A DNA stretch of 12,819 bases from Alistipes sp. CAG:435 (GTDB taxonomy: Bacteria > Bacteroidota > Bacteroidia > Bacteroidales > UBA932): the NCBI GenBank assembly GCA_000433355.1, contig FR893113.1:1-12819 (forward strand). Direction: 5' to 3'. The position numbers and the translations under genes are program-made. The notes below the pieces were generated by a model, which saw only the letters and a program-made list of their open reading frames with translations, made no database searches and had not been told where the DNA came from. Of the stretch, positions 1-6,502 are shown piece by piece. Position 1 is the first letter of the stretch. Each line of letters starts with the position of its first letter.

Positions 1-111
1 CGGTGAACTCCGGGAATCTGAGAGACGGGCTCAAAAGGCAAGATTATCTTTAATTGTTCAAATGAGTGGCGGATTTCGGGCAACGTTTTCGCCACATAAT
101 GATTCCATAGG

Positions 112-125
112 GTGTCACGTGACAC
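112..125. repeat. Perfect 14-bp palindrome upstream of the integrase
   Basis: GTGTCACGTGACAC is its own reverse complement. It lies about 230 bp before the recombinase start. Two weaker inverted repeats are close by: GTGGCG (66-71) with CGCCAC (90-95), and CCGTCGA (208-214) with TCGACGG (229-235). Palindromes near a tyrosine recombinase gene could be recombinase or regulator binding sites, or part of an attachment region. The sequence does not say which. The palindrome itself is certain; its role is inference. Confidence 0.5.
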
Positions 126-145
126 TCTTCGGCAACGAAATCACA

Positions 146-322
146 CTAAAACGTCGCTGGATAATCCACGCTTACCACAACGGTGGCATTTCCCTTAGAT
201 AATGCTGCCGTCGAATGAACTTTTGACGTCGACGGGAGCAATATCGCTTTTTTATGATCCTTTAGCTGTGTGTAAAGATGATTTTCCACAAGACTTAAAT
301 CATAGTCGATTTCCCGTTCCAT
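146..322 (-). CDS. Possible small protein, 58 residues, divergent from the integrase
   Basis: An ATG at 322-320 opens a 58-residue frame (begins MEREIDYDLSLVENHLY) that ends at an amber TAG (148-146). The first half is charged and helix-like and the end is valine-rich. I recognise no family. A TAATTTTG box lies just upstream at 345-338. The same frame continues past the amber for 31 more sense codons to a TAA at 52-50, so this could be a longer gene broken by a stop. A 46-codon frame on the + strand (62-202) overlaps it, which weakens the case. It could be a cassette gene travelling with the integrase, a remnant, or chance. Confidence 0.28.
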   Translation of the reverse strand: MEREIDYDLSLVENHLYTQLKDHKKAILLPSTSKVHSTAALSKGNATVVVSVDYPATF

Positions 323-337
323 TATAATTACCTTTCA

Positions 338-345
338 CAAAATTA
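338..345 (-). promoter_or_regulatory. Candidate Bacteroidales -7 box (TAATTTTG) for the small divergent frame
   Basis: Read on the - strand, TAATTTTG matches the Bacteroides TAnnTTTG -7 consensus and lies about 15 nt before the ATG at 322. A TTTG lies 16 nt upstream of it, which is shorter than the usual spacing of about 19-21, so the -33 element is weak. This box would drive transcription leftward, away from the integrase. Confidence 0.3.
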
Positions 346-354
346 AGAATCATT

Positions 355-1281
355 ATGGAGACAAAAACCATCAAAGAGATCGCATTGGCTTGGAAAGATG
401 ACAAGCGATGCTATGTAAAGCGGTCAACATTCGCTGCTTATGTGCTTATTCTGGAGAATCACATCTTGCCTTCATTTGGCGAGTGTGATACTCTGAATGA
501 TAGTCGGGTACAGGATTTCGTCTTACGGAAACTGGACAGCGGACTCTGCGTCAAGACGGTGAAGGACATTCTCATTGTTTTGAAAATGGTGATGAGGTTC
601 GGCGTGAAGAACGGGTGGATGAACTACTGCGAATGGGATATCAAATATCCGACGACAGAGTCCAGTAATGAAATCGAGGTACTGACGGTGGCGAACCATA
701 GGAAGATTCTCGAGTTCGTCAAGTTGAACTTCACGTTCCGTAACCTCGGAATCTACATCAGTTTGACTACGGGGCTACGCATCGGTGAGATCTGCGGATT
801 GAAGTGGTCCGACATAGATGTCGTTAACGGTACGATAACAGTAAGGCGCACCATTGAGCGCATATACATCATCGATGGCGAAAACAAACACACGGAACTC
901 ATTGTCAATACTCCCAAGACAAAGAACTCCTGCCGAGATATACCGATGTGCAAGGAACTGATGGCGATAGTCAAACCTTTGAAGAAAGTTGTCAATGATG
1001 ATTTCTACGTGCTGACCAATGAGGAAAAGCCAACGGAACCACGGACATACCGCAATTATTATCATCGACTGATGAAACGCCTCGGAATCCCACGTCTGAA
1101 ATATCATGGGCTCAGGCACAGCTTCGCGACACGTTGCATCGAGAGTAATTGTGACTACAAGACTGTCAGTGTGCTGCTCGGACACGCCAACATAACGACA
1201 ACTCTGAATCTGTACGTGCATCCGAATATGGAGCAAAAGAAGCGTTGCATTTCCAAGATGCTTAAATCGCTCGGGAAGTAA
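355..1281 (+). CDS. Tyrosine recombinase / phage-type integrase
   Basis: Site-specific recombinase of the tyrosine (lambda integrase) family, 308 residues, which cuts and rejoins DNA through a 3'-phosphotyrosine. The N-terminal part (about 5-95) looks like a SAM-like core-binding domain and the C-terminal part (about 105-300) is catalytic. All hallmark residues are visible: Arg142 in TGLRIGE, a beta-hairpin Lys near 188-190 (NTPKTKNS), His251-x-x-Arg254 in HGLRH, His277 in LLGHAN, and the nucleophile Tyr287 in LNLYVHPN. The frame looks intact and the protein active. The ATG at 355 fits the family's usual beginning. No excisionase, relaxase or phage gene is visible beside it, so it may be an orphan integrase, the edge of an element extending left, or a DNA invertase of the kind that flips Bacteroides promoters. 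Its codon use is more AT-rich than the genes that follow, which suggests transfer. Confidence 0.93.
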   Translation: METKTIKEIALAWKDDKRCYVKRSTFAAYVLILENHILPSFGECDTLNDSRVQDFVLRKLDSGLCVKTVKDILIVLKMVMRFGVKNGWMNYCEWDIKYPTTESSNEIEVLTVANHRKILEFVKLNFTFRNLGIYISLTTGLRIGEICGLKWSDIDVVNGTITVRRTIERIYIIDGENKHTELIVNTPKTKNSCRDIPMCKELMAIVKPLKKVVNDDFYVLTNEEKPTEPRTYRNYYHRLMKRLGIPRLKYHGLRHSFATRCIESNCDYKTVSVLLGHANITTTLNLYVHPNMEQKKRCISKMLKSLGK

Positions 1282-1313
1282 GTCTTGGAAAACCCAACGA
1301 ATATTCTTGAATC

Positions 1314-1332
1314 TGTTCCAATTACGGGAACA
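1314..1332. repeat. Short inverted repeat between integrase and GH95 genes
   Basis: TGTTCC (1314-1319) and GGAACA (1327-1332) form a 6-bp stem with a 7-nt loop in the 84-bp gap. No T-run follows, so it is not a clear terminator. Two copies of ATATTCTT flank it (about 1302 and 1333). It may be a weak terminator or an operator. I see no convincing TAnnTTTG promoter for the downstream gene here. Confidence 0.3.
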
Positions 1333-1365
1333 TATTCTTATCTTGCGTGATATTGGAAAGCGTTT

Positions 1366-3777
1366 ATGTTTATGGACAGGAGGATATTCATAACATATTT
1401 ATTGATTTGTGTCTGCGCTCTTTGCGGGGCGCGGGAGAGACAGGAGAGACACAGGTACGAGATTCGCTTTGACACTCCGGCCTCGCTTCGGCGGCAGCCG
1501 ACGTGGTGTGGGGGAGAGGATCCGGAATGGGAGTCACGGTCGCTGCCGCTCGGGAACGGGAGCATCGGGGCCAATGTGCTGGGATCTATTCAGGCGGAGA
1601 GGATCACGCTCAATGAGAAAAGTCTCTGGAGAGGCGGTCCGGGAACTTCCGGCGGGGCGGAACATTATTGGAACGCCAACAAGGAGTCGGCCGGAGTCCT
1701 TCCTGAAATCCGCGGCGCTTTCGAGGCTGGCGATTACGACAAGGCGGCGGAACTGACCCGGAAGAACTTCAACGGGCTTGTGGCTTACGACAGTTCGGAA
1801 GAGAAGGAATTCCGTTTCGGCAGTTACACGACTGCCGGGGAACTGAAAATCTGGACGGGGATTGATTCGGCCTCTGTCACGGATTATCACCGGGTTCTGT
1901 TACTTGAAGATGCCGTGGCACGGGTGACTTTCAGCAGCGGAGGGGTAAACTATTCAAGGGAATATTTCATCTCGTACCCGGCGAACGTGATGGTGATGCG
2001 GTTCCGTGCCGACCATCCCGGAATGCAGAGTCTAAGGCTTGAATATTCACCTAATCCCACCGCTGACGGCAGTGTAAAGCCTGACGGGAAGGATGGCCTT
2101 GTATATTCAGGAAGATTGAAAAACAATCAGATGGAGTACGCCGTGCGCGTCAGGATGACGGTCAAGGGTGGCTCGTTTTCCAATAGGGGCGGTGTGCTGG
2201 AGGCTTCGGGTGCGGATGAGGCCGTGTTTTATCTGTCCGCCGACACCGATTACAGGATGAACTATGATCCGGATTTTGGCGACCCTAAGGCCTATGTCGG
2301 AGTGGAGCCGTCAGTGACGACCGAAAGAAGGATGAAGGCGGCGCTTGCGAAAGGCTACGATGCTCTGCTGGACGAGCATATTTCCGACTATTCCTCATTG
2401 TTCGGTCGGGTCGGTCTGTCGTTGGGAGGAAATTCCGCTCCAGTCGATCTGTCCACTCCTGAACGCCTTGAACGTTATCGCTCTGGTGCTTTCGATCCTG
2501 GTTTGGAGGAACTTTACTACCAGTTCGGCCGCTATCTGCTGATCGCCTCCTCCCGGCCCGGCAACCTGCCCGCCAATCTTCAAGGAATATGGCACAATGG
2601 CATTGACGGCCCGTGGAATGTGGACTACCACAACAACATCAACATCCAGATGAACTACTGGCCGTCCTGCTCCGCCAACCTGCCGGAATGCGCCGAGCCA
2701 TTCTTTGAATATGTTCGCTCGCTCGTGAGGCCGGGAGAGAGGGTGGCACGCTCGTACTACGGAGCTCGTGGCTGGACCGCGTCGATCTCCGGGAATCCTT
2801 TCGGGTTCGCCTCCCCTTTGACTTCCGAGGATATGACCTGGAACCTTTGTCCGATGGCAGGTCCGTGGCTCTCCACACATCTGTGGGATTACTACGACTT
2901 CACACGCGACACTGCATTCCTTCGTGACACGGCTTATGAAATCCTCCGCTCAAGTGCCCGTTTTACAGTCGATTACCTTTGGCATAAGCCTGACGGTTCG
3001 TACTCCGCCGCTCCGTCCACATCGCCGGAACACGGCCCTGTTGACGAGGGTGCCACTTTCTCTAATGCGGTGGCGAGGGAGATTCTGCTGGACGCGGCGG
3101 CAGCCGCTGAGATTCTCGGTCTGGATGAAGAGGAACGATCCGAATGGCTTTCCGTGGAAAAAGCCCTGCCTACGTACAAGATCGGCCGTTTCGGTCAGCT
3201 GATGGAATGGTCAAAGGACATAGATAATCCTGATGACCATCACAGGCACGTCAACCACCTGTTCGGGCTTCATCCGGGCCACACTCTGTCTCCTTTGGCT
3301 ACTCCCGAGCTCGCCGAGGCCGCCAGAGTCACCTTGAACCATAGGGGAGACGGGGCCACAGGCTGGAGTATGGGCTGGAAACTGAACCAATGGGCACGAT
3401 TGTATGACGGAGACAGAGCCTACAAACTGTTCAGGAATCTTCTTGGGAACGGTACTCTGGACAATTTGTGGGACACCCATCCTCCGTTCCAGATCGACGG
3501 CAATTTCGGCGGCACCGCAGGCATCACCGAAATGCTGTTGCAGAGCCACTTGGGATTCATACATCTGTTGCCGGCGCTTCCTTCCGCCTGGCCTGACGGC
3601 AAAGTCACCGGCCTTCTTGCCCGAGGCGGCTTCGAGGTCGATCTCGAATGGTCCGCCGGCAGGCTGACAAAAGCCGTCATCCATTCCCGCGCCAGCTCCC
3701 GATGCGCCCTCCGCAACGGTCAGACCACCCTGGAATTCGACACAAAGCCAGGGATTGCTTACCACATCACGTTCTGA
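1366..3777 (+). CDS. Glycoside hydrolase family 95 (alpha-L-fucosidase type), secreted
   Basis: 803 residues, full length for GH95, an inverting family that mainly removes terminal alpha-1,2-linked L-fucose from host or plant glycans. Residues 1-23 form a signal peptide (basic start, hydrophobic YLLICVCALC core), so it is exported, probably to the periplasm or surface. The N-terminal beta domain shows the family block PLGNGSIGANVLG (about 61-73) and LNEKSLWRGGP. The (alpha/alpha)6 catalytic domain carries NNINIQMNYWP (423-433), whose Asn424 and Asn426 match the paired asparagines that assist the catalytic water. The probable acid Glu555 lies in STSPEHG, and Asp711 in PPFQIDGNFGG. Some GH95 members act on alpha-L-galactose, so the sugar is not fixed by these motifs. 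ATG 1366 and ATG 1372 are both possible starts; both keep the signal peptide. No SusC/SusD pair adjoins it. A lipoprotein gene follows in the same direction. Confidence 0.93.
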   Translation: MFMDRRIFITYLLICVCALCGARERQERHRYEIRFDTPASLRRQPTWCGGEDPEWESRSLPLGNGSIGANVLGSIQAERITLNEKSLWRGGPGTSGGAEHYWNANKESAGVLPEIRGAFEAGDYDKAAELTRKNFNGLVAYDSSEEKEFRFGSYTTAGELKIWTGIDSASVTDYHRVLLLEDAVARVTFSSGGVNYSREYFISYPANVMVMRFRADHPGMQSLRLEYSPNPTADGSVKPDGKDGLVYSGRLKNNQMEYAVRVRMTVKGGSFSNRGGVLEASGADEAVFYLSADTDYRMNYDPDFGDPKAYVGVEPSVTTERRMKAALAKGYDALLDEHISDYSSLFGRVGLSLGGNSAPVDLSTPERLERYRSGAFDPGLEELYYQFGRYLLIASSRPGNLPANLQGIWHNGIDGPWNVDYHNNINIQMNYWPSCSANLPECAEPFFEYVRSLVRPGERVARSYYGARGWTASISGNPFGFASPLTSEDMTWNLCPMAGPWLSTHLWDYYDFTRDTAFLRDTAYEILRSSARFTVDYLWHKPDGSYSAAPSTSPEHGPVDEGATFSNAVAREILLDAAAAAEILGLDEEERSEWLSVEKALPTYKIGRFGQLMEWSKDIDNPDDHHRHVNHLFGLHPGHTLSPLATPELAEAARVTLNHRGDGATGWSMGWKLNQWARLYDGDRAYKLFRNLLGNGTLDNLWDTHPPFQIDGNFGGTAGITEMLLQSHLGFIHLLPALPSAWPDGKVTGLLARGGFEVDLEWSAGRLTKAVIHSRASSRCALRNGQTTLEFDTKPGIAYHITF

Positions 3778-3788
3778 AACGGCGAATT

Positions 3789-3821
3789 AATATTCATGAC
3801 GAGGCTTTTGAAGTGAATATT
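3789..3821. repeat. Inverted repeat after the GH95 gene
   Basis: AATATTCA (3789-3796) and TGAATATT (3814-3821) are perfect 8-bp arms around a 17-nt loop, followed by TTTATG. A second imperfect hairpin, CCTCGTC with GATGAGG, lies at about 3886-3903. These fill the 196-bp gap between the GH95 stop and the lipoprotein ATG. The first could be a weak terminator for the GH95 gene. Both arms contain the ATATTC hexamer that is abundant across the window. No clear promoter box for the next gene was found. Confidence 0.35.
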
Positions 3822-3973
3822 TTATGTCCTCGCATTGTTTGCTAAAGATTATTTGATATATTAACGCCCCCAATTCTGGATATCCTCGTCTTGATGATGA
3901 GGCGGCTTCATATTCAACGTGTGTTATTGCTGAGTGCGGAGCCGGGTCGGTGACGAACTTAATAAATATTCTT

Positions 3974-4987
3974 ATGAACCACTTTCTCGGGAAAAGTGTG
4001 GGGGTGCTGTTTGCCGTGCTTTCGGCTTGTGTGCTCCCTGCGTGCAAGACAGACCTTTCAGATGTCTGGAACTCCATTGACAACATCGATGACCGGTTGT
4101 CGCAGGTGGAGAAGAAAATCGGGGAGATGAACACGAACATCGACGCGCTAGGTAAAATCTGTGACGCGTTGAGTTCCAATGTCTCCGTCTCAAGTGTAAC
4201 CCCTCTTCAGGATGCATCCGGCTATGAGATTGTCTTTTCGGACGGAACCAAGGCCACGATCCACAATGGGACAGACGCGGAGCTTCCTCGTCTCGCTTCC
4301 GGGGCTTCGTTGGGTGAGCCTTATGTTCAGGATGCTACCTACATCTCGGTTGACGGAGGAAAGACCTGGACCAGGATTTCCGGAGAGAACGGAGTCTCCT
4401 TCTTTGAAAGTGTCAAGGCTGATGAGTCCTCCTCCAAGGTCACATTGGCCCTGGCTGACGGAACGGTGATCGAGGTGCCGTTTGTGAAAGATTTTATGTT
4501 CGCTTTTGCCGAGTCCGATGTCAAGGCGACCACCGCTCATTCCGTCTGCACTCCTTCGTCTGATGCCGCCTACTATCTTATGAAGCACGCCAATGACACG
4601 CAGTGGAGCGTGATTGACCAACAAGAGCAGGGAGGAATTTATGAATATGTCTGCCGCAACGGATATAAACTCAAGGCCACGGATGTCTATGATTGGACCG
4701 GACTTGTCGGTACCTATTCTGACGGAAAGATTGAGTTCGCTGACAACGGAGCGGTCGGAGGTCCGTACACACTCCAAGGATATTGCTGGGTCGCCTTTGA
4801 TTCTGATGGCAATCCTGTGGGCAGGGCTGACGCTGTGATTCCGGTCAACATCTCTTTCGAGAAATACGCTCAGACGGCTTCCGTTGCCGCTAAGAGCAGT
4901 GCGGAACTTTCCGGCCGTACTGTCGCGGACCGGACAAATGCACGTGATTCGAGAAGTCAGATGCTCTTTGGATTTGATATAGAGTAA
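3974..4987 (+). CDS. Putative surface lipoprotein with DUF4988-like coiled-coil N-terminus
   Basis: 337 residues from the ATG at 3974. A GTG 24 nt upstream keeps the frame open but would put extra residues before the signal peptide, so I prefer the ATG. Residues 1-24 are a lipoprotein signal with two candidate lipobox cysteines, LSAC (Cys19) and LPAC (Cys24). Cys24 sits directly before the acidic KTDLSDVW stretch and is more likely the mature end. Residues 27-70 are heptad-like (IDNIDDRLSQVEKKIGEM) and probably a coiled coil. Residues 72-140, with SSVTPLQDASGYEIVFSDG and VDGGKTWTRI, resemble the DUF4988 / PL29 lyase N-terminal domain common in Bacteroidales lipoproteins. The last 150 or so residues match nothing I recognise. 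It is probably a surface adhesin or glycan-binding lipoprotein; no lyase domain is present. The gene ends 20 nt before a strong terminator. Confidence 0.75.
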   Translation: MNHFLGKSVGVLFAVLSACVLPACKTDLSDVWNSIDNIDDRLSQVEKKIGEMNTNIDALGKICDALSSNVSVSSVTPLQDASGYEIVFSDGTKATIHNGTDAELPRLASGASLGEPYVQDATYISVDGGKTWTRISGENGVSFFESVKADESSSKVTLALADGTVIEVPFVKDFMFAFAESDVKATTAHSVCTPSSDAAYYLMKHANDTQWSVIDQQEQGGIYEYVCRNGYKLKATDVYDWTGLVGTYSDGKIEFADNGAVGGPYTLQGYCWVAFDSDGNPVGRADAVIPVNISFEKYAQTASVAAKSSAELSGRTVADRTNARDSRSQMLFGFDIE

Positions 4988-5007
4988 TTTGTCCCGCGAT
5001 AACAGAC

Positions 5008-5050
5008 AACGCGCTCCCTGGCACGGAAATCCGGCAGGGAGCGCGTTTTT
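5008..5050 (+). terminator. Rho-independent terminator of the lipoprotein gene
   Basis: A 13-bp stem pairs AACGCGCTCCCTG (5008-5020) with CAGGGAGCGCGTT (5035-5047) and runs into five T residues (5046-5050). The loop contains a further CGG-AAAT-CCG pairing. The T-run is only on the + strand side, so it terminates rightward transcription. The convergent gene ending at 5089 may use the same stem less efficiently because its strand has no T-run there. Confidence 0.88.
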
Positions 5051-5088
5051 GTTAAAGGGCCAGACTTGTTGACGGAGGTTTTCTTTGG

Positions 5089-5610
5089 TCAGGACCGGCC
5101 GAATCTCCAGGCAAGGAGGGCGGCCAGATTCTCATCGGACTCCTTCCGCCACGATCTTTGGCAGGAGGTGATGTCAAGATATTCATCCTTGAGTCCGCTG
5201 TGGTCGAAAGCGAAGCCGAGCGAAGGATCTTCGGCGACCATATTCCTGACTTTGGTGTACATCTCCAGAAATCTGGCTCTCAGCGGACCACAGAGGACGA
5301 AGCCCTCATCGCAGTCGGACCAGTTGAGGTCACTGCCTGAAGTGCAGACACTTGAGGCTTCGATGTACTGCCTGAGCGCCAGGAATGTAAGGCCTGACTC
5401 GTTCAGAAAGTTTCCGTACTCCTCCCGCGCGAAGCTGAGCGCAAGGATGAACGGGACTTCCTCGCCGGCCTTGTGACGTTTATAGACCGTGCTCTCAAGA
5501 CTTTTGATCCTTTCGAGATACTCTTGGGACATTTCCTTGATCAGGTCAAGGCTCATCTTCACATTCCCGCCTTCCGTCCAGGCGACAAGCTGGCATTTGT
5601 CGTTGTTCAT
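5089..5610 (-). CDS. Hypothetical protein, 173 residues, family not recognised
   Basis: I do not recognise this protein. It has no signal peptide or membrane segment, so it is probably cytoplasmic, and it looks mostly helical and acidic. Visible features are a charged helix (SLDLIKEMSQEYLERIKSLES), an AREEYGNFLNESGLTFLALRQYIEASS segment in the middle, and four cysteines. The frame is open upstream to 5820, but that stretch is cysteine-rich and not protein-like, and a candidate promoter lies inside it. I therefore place the start at the ATG 5610-5608 (MNNDKCQLVAW). That ATG is the last triplet of a 12-nt arm whose perfect complement lies 113 nt upstream in the same transcript. The gene faces the lipoprotein gene tail to tail and stands alone. 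Confidence 0.72.
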   Translation of the reverse strand: MNNDKCQLVAWTEGGNVKMSLDLIKEMSQEYLERIKSLESTVYKRHKAGEEVPFILALSFAREEYGNFLNESGLTFLALRQYIEASSVCTSGSDLNWSDCDEGFVLCGPLRARFLEMYTKVRNMVAEDPSLGFAFDHSGLKDEYLDITSCQRSWRKESDENLAALLAWRFGRS

Positions 5611-5744
5611 ACGCACAAAATATTTCAAAGAACATAATGGTTGACAAGACGCTGTCGGCCAACCACATAACACCGGCCACCCGGTTCCTGCTGTCAGGGT
5701 ACAATACACCCTCCTTAGGACCTTCGTCCGGCTTTGTGCGTATG
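5608..5744 (-). promoter_or_regulatory. Structured leader or invertible segment overlapping a start codon
   Basis: CATACGCACAAA (5608-5619) and TTTGTGCGTATG (5733-5744) are perfect 12-bp inverted arms separated by 113 nt. On the transcribed (-) strand the downstream arm ends in the AUG of the 173-residue protein, so pairing would bury the start codon. Three smaller hairpins sit between the arms: GGGT/ACCC (5697-5711), ACCGG/CCGGT (5672-5685) and TGGTTG/CAACCA (5638-5665). The whole can fold as a multibranched element closed by the 12-bp stem. Alternatives are a recombinase-invertible segment or a small mobile repeat. No TAnnTTTG promoter lies between the arms. Confidence 0.5.
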
Positions 5745-5788
5745 TAAGGAATGATGTGTCAGTGCATTCTGCTGTGCGATTACAATCA

Positions 5789-5820
5789 CAAAAGTAATGA
5801 ATATTTTTGATAATCCACAA
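5789..5820 (-). promoter_or_regulatory. Candidate Bacteroidales promoter for the 173-residue protein
   Basis: Read leftward, TACTTTTG (5796-5789) matches TAnnTTTG, and a TTG (5820-5818) lies 21 nt upstream, close to the usual -33 spacing. Transcription would begin near 5782 and leave a leader of about 170 nt that holds the whole inverted-repeat structure. The match is good at -7 and weak at -33. Confidence 0.5.
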
Positions 5821-6232
5821 TGATATTCATATATATTTTGTGGAATGCGGATTGAAATCTATTAAGGGGACTATTATAGGAGTTGGCCAGCATTTCTCTT
5901 ATGGCACTGATATGTAAACAATTGCGACCCATCGATATTCCTGCGCAAGAATCTGTATGTAAAGGACCTAATCTCCATCGTAGAATAAGACAAGGTGTGG
6001 CGGAAGATCCCTGGCTTATGCATCGGGTGAAAAAGGTGGCTTTCCGCACCCGACTCTAATCAGGGATGTCTCTCCGGGTGTATAACCACCATTTTTTCAC
6101 CCGGAATAATAGTTGTTTGGATCTGAGCCGACAATGCCACGCGCCAAGGTTGATGAATGAATGTCGCCCACTGTTTTCTTCCCCTAACCAAAACCAGACG
6201 TCTTGTCCTTGTTGGTACACCAGAAGCGCGTT
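5821..6232. other. Gene-poor stretch, probably decayed sequence
   Basis: I see no convincing gene here. An 87-codon open frame on the - strand (6049-5786) reads as non-protein-like and runs over the candidate promoter of the neighbouring gene. The stretch lies downstream of, and in frame with, the truncated frame at 6233-6340, so it may be degenerate remains of a longer gene. Its only clear structure is the repeat pair at 6023-6104. Confidence 0.5.
6023..6104. repeat. Inverted pair of small palindromic repeats
   Basis: The left unit starts TCGGGTGAAAAAGGTGG and closes with CACCCGA (6047-6053). The right unit begins CCGGGTG (6074-6080) and, on the other strand, starts CCGGGTGAAAAAATGGTGG. The two are nearly the same sequence in opposite orientation with a 2-nt indel, and each is itself a short inverted repeat with 7-bp arms. 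They are separated by about 20 nt. This could be a REP-like or MITE-like pair, or old transposon ends. No target duplication was found. Confidence 0.55.
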
Positions 6233-6340
6233 TCAGTCCATCCCGAGCTTTTCCTTCACTTTCGACCAGAAGGATGTCTGTTGGACTATCGGGGTGCTGT
6301 ACGCATCGATGATGTCCTTCGGCTCAACATTCAGATTCAT
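6233..6340 (-). pseudogene. Truncated 35-residue frame, FemAB/acyltransferase-like N-terminus
   Basis: ATG 6340-6338 opens a clean, protein-like frame (MNLNVEPKDIIDAYSTPIVQ, then QTSFWSKVKEKLGMD) ending in TGA at 6235-6233. The QQTSFWSKVKEKLG portion resembles the beginning of FemA/FemB-type aminoacyltransferases (peptidoglycan bridge enzymes), where a Trp-x-x-x-Lys segment follows a Gln-Ser/Thr. This is recalled from the family and not searched. A well-formed promoter lies just upstream. Full FemAB proteins are over 300 residues, and the downstream frames do not continue the family, so this is most likely the 5' stub of a lost gene. A genuine 35-residue peptide is possible. Confidence 0.45.
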
Positions 6341-6361
6341 GACCGTATTGATTTGGATGGG

Positions 6362-6392
6362 CAAAGGTAGCCAATAAAAGGATGCGAGTCAA
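6362..6392 (-). promoter_or_regulatory. Bacteroidales promoter, leftward
   Basis: Read leftward, TTG (6392-6390) is followed after exactly 20 nt by TACCTTTG (6369-6362), a close fit to the Bacteroides -33 / TAnnTTTG -7 arrangement. The ATG of the 35-codon frame is 21 nt beyond. This is the best promoter match in the window, although its downstream gene appears truncated. Confidence 0.65.
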
Positions 6393-6473
6393 CCTTGCGG
6401 GGAGAATAGGCTTTTTGCTCTGAGTCTTTTCTGAAAACAGCAACATTATTCAACGCAAGCCGGGAATTATTCG

Positions 6474-6481
6474 TAAATTTG
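6474..6481 (+). promoter_or_regulatory. uvrA -7 box (TAAATTTG)
   Basis: TAAATTTG matches the TAnnTTTG consensus and lies 21 nt before the uvrA ATG, giving a short leader. No clear TTTG -33 element sits at the usual distance. I saw no obvious LexA-type operator, so damage induction is not supported by what is visible. The box is divergent from the promoter at 6362-6392. Confidence 0.5.
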
Positions 6482-6502
6482 CGGTTCGCTAATCGCTGAA
6501 CT

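Noticed and set aside
62..202. 46-codon + strand frame (MSGGFRATFSPHND...)
   Set aside because: No promoter match or family. It overlaps the longer - strand frame that has a consensus -7 box; neither is strong.
1282..1365. tRNA or attachment site directly downstream of the integrase
   Set aside because: Nothing folds as a tRNA, and no direct repeat matching another place in the window was seen.
5066..5476. 136-codon + strand frame opposite the 173-residue protein
   Set aside because: The - strand frame has more natural composition, a promoter and a convergent layout; this is its shadow.
5641..5675. TTGACA as an E. coli-like -35 box inside the inverted repeat
   Set aside because: No matching -10 at 16-18 nt, and Bacteroidales use the TAnnTTTG type of promoter.
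5611..5820. N-terminal extension of the 173-residue protein to a Met at 5820
   Set aside because: The extra 70 residues are cysteine-rich and not protein-like, and the TACTTTTG promoter box lies inside them, so the internal ATG at 5610 is preferred.
5786..6049. 87-codon open frame on the - strand as a gene
   Set aside because: No recognisable motif, odd composition, and it overlaps both the candidate promoter at 5789-5820 and the repeat pair at 6023-6104.
6066..6377. 103-codon open frame on the + strand
   Set aside because: It is antisense to the promoter and gene stub at 6233-6392 and its residues look random.
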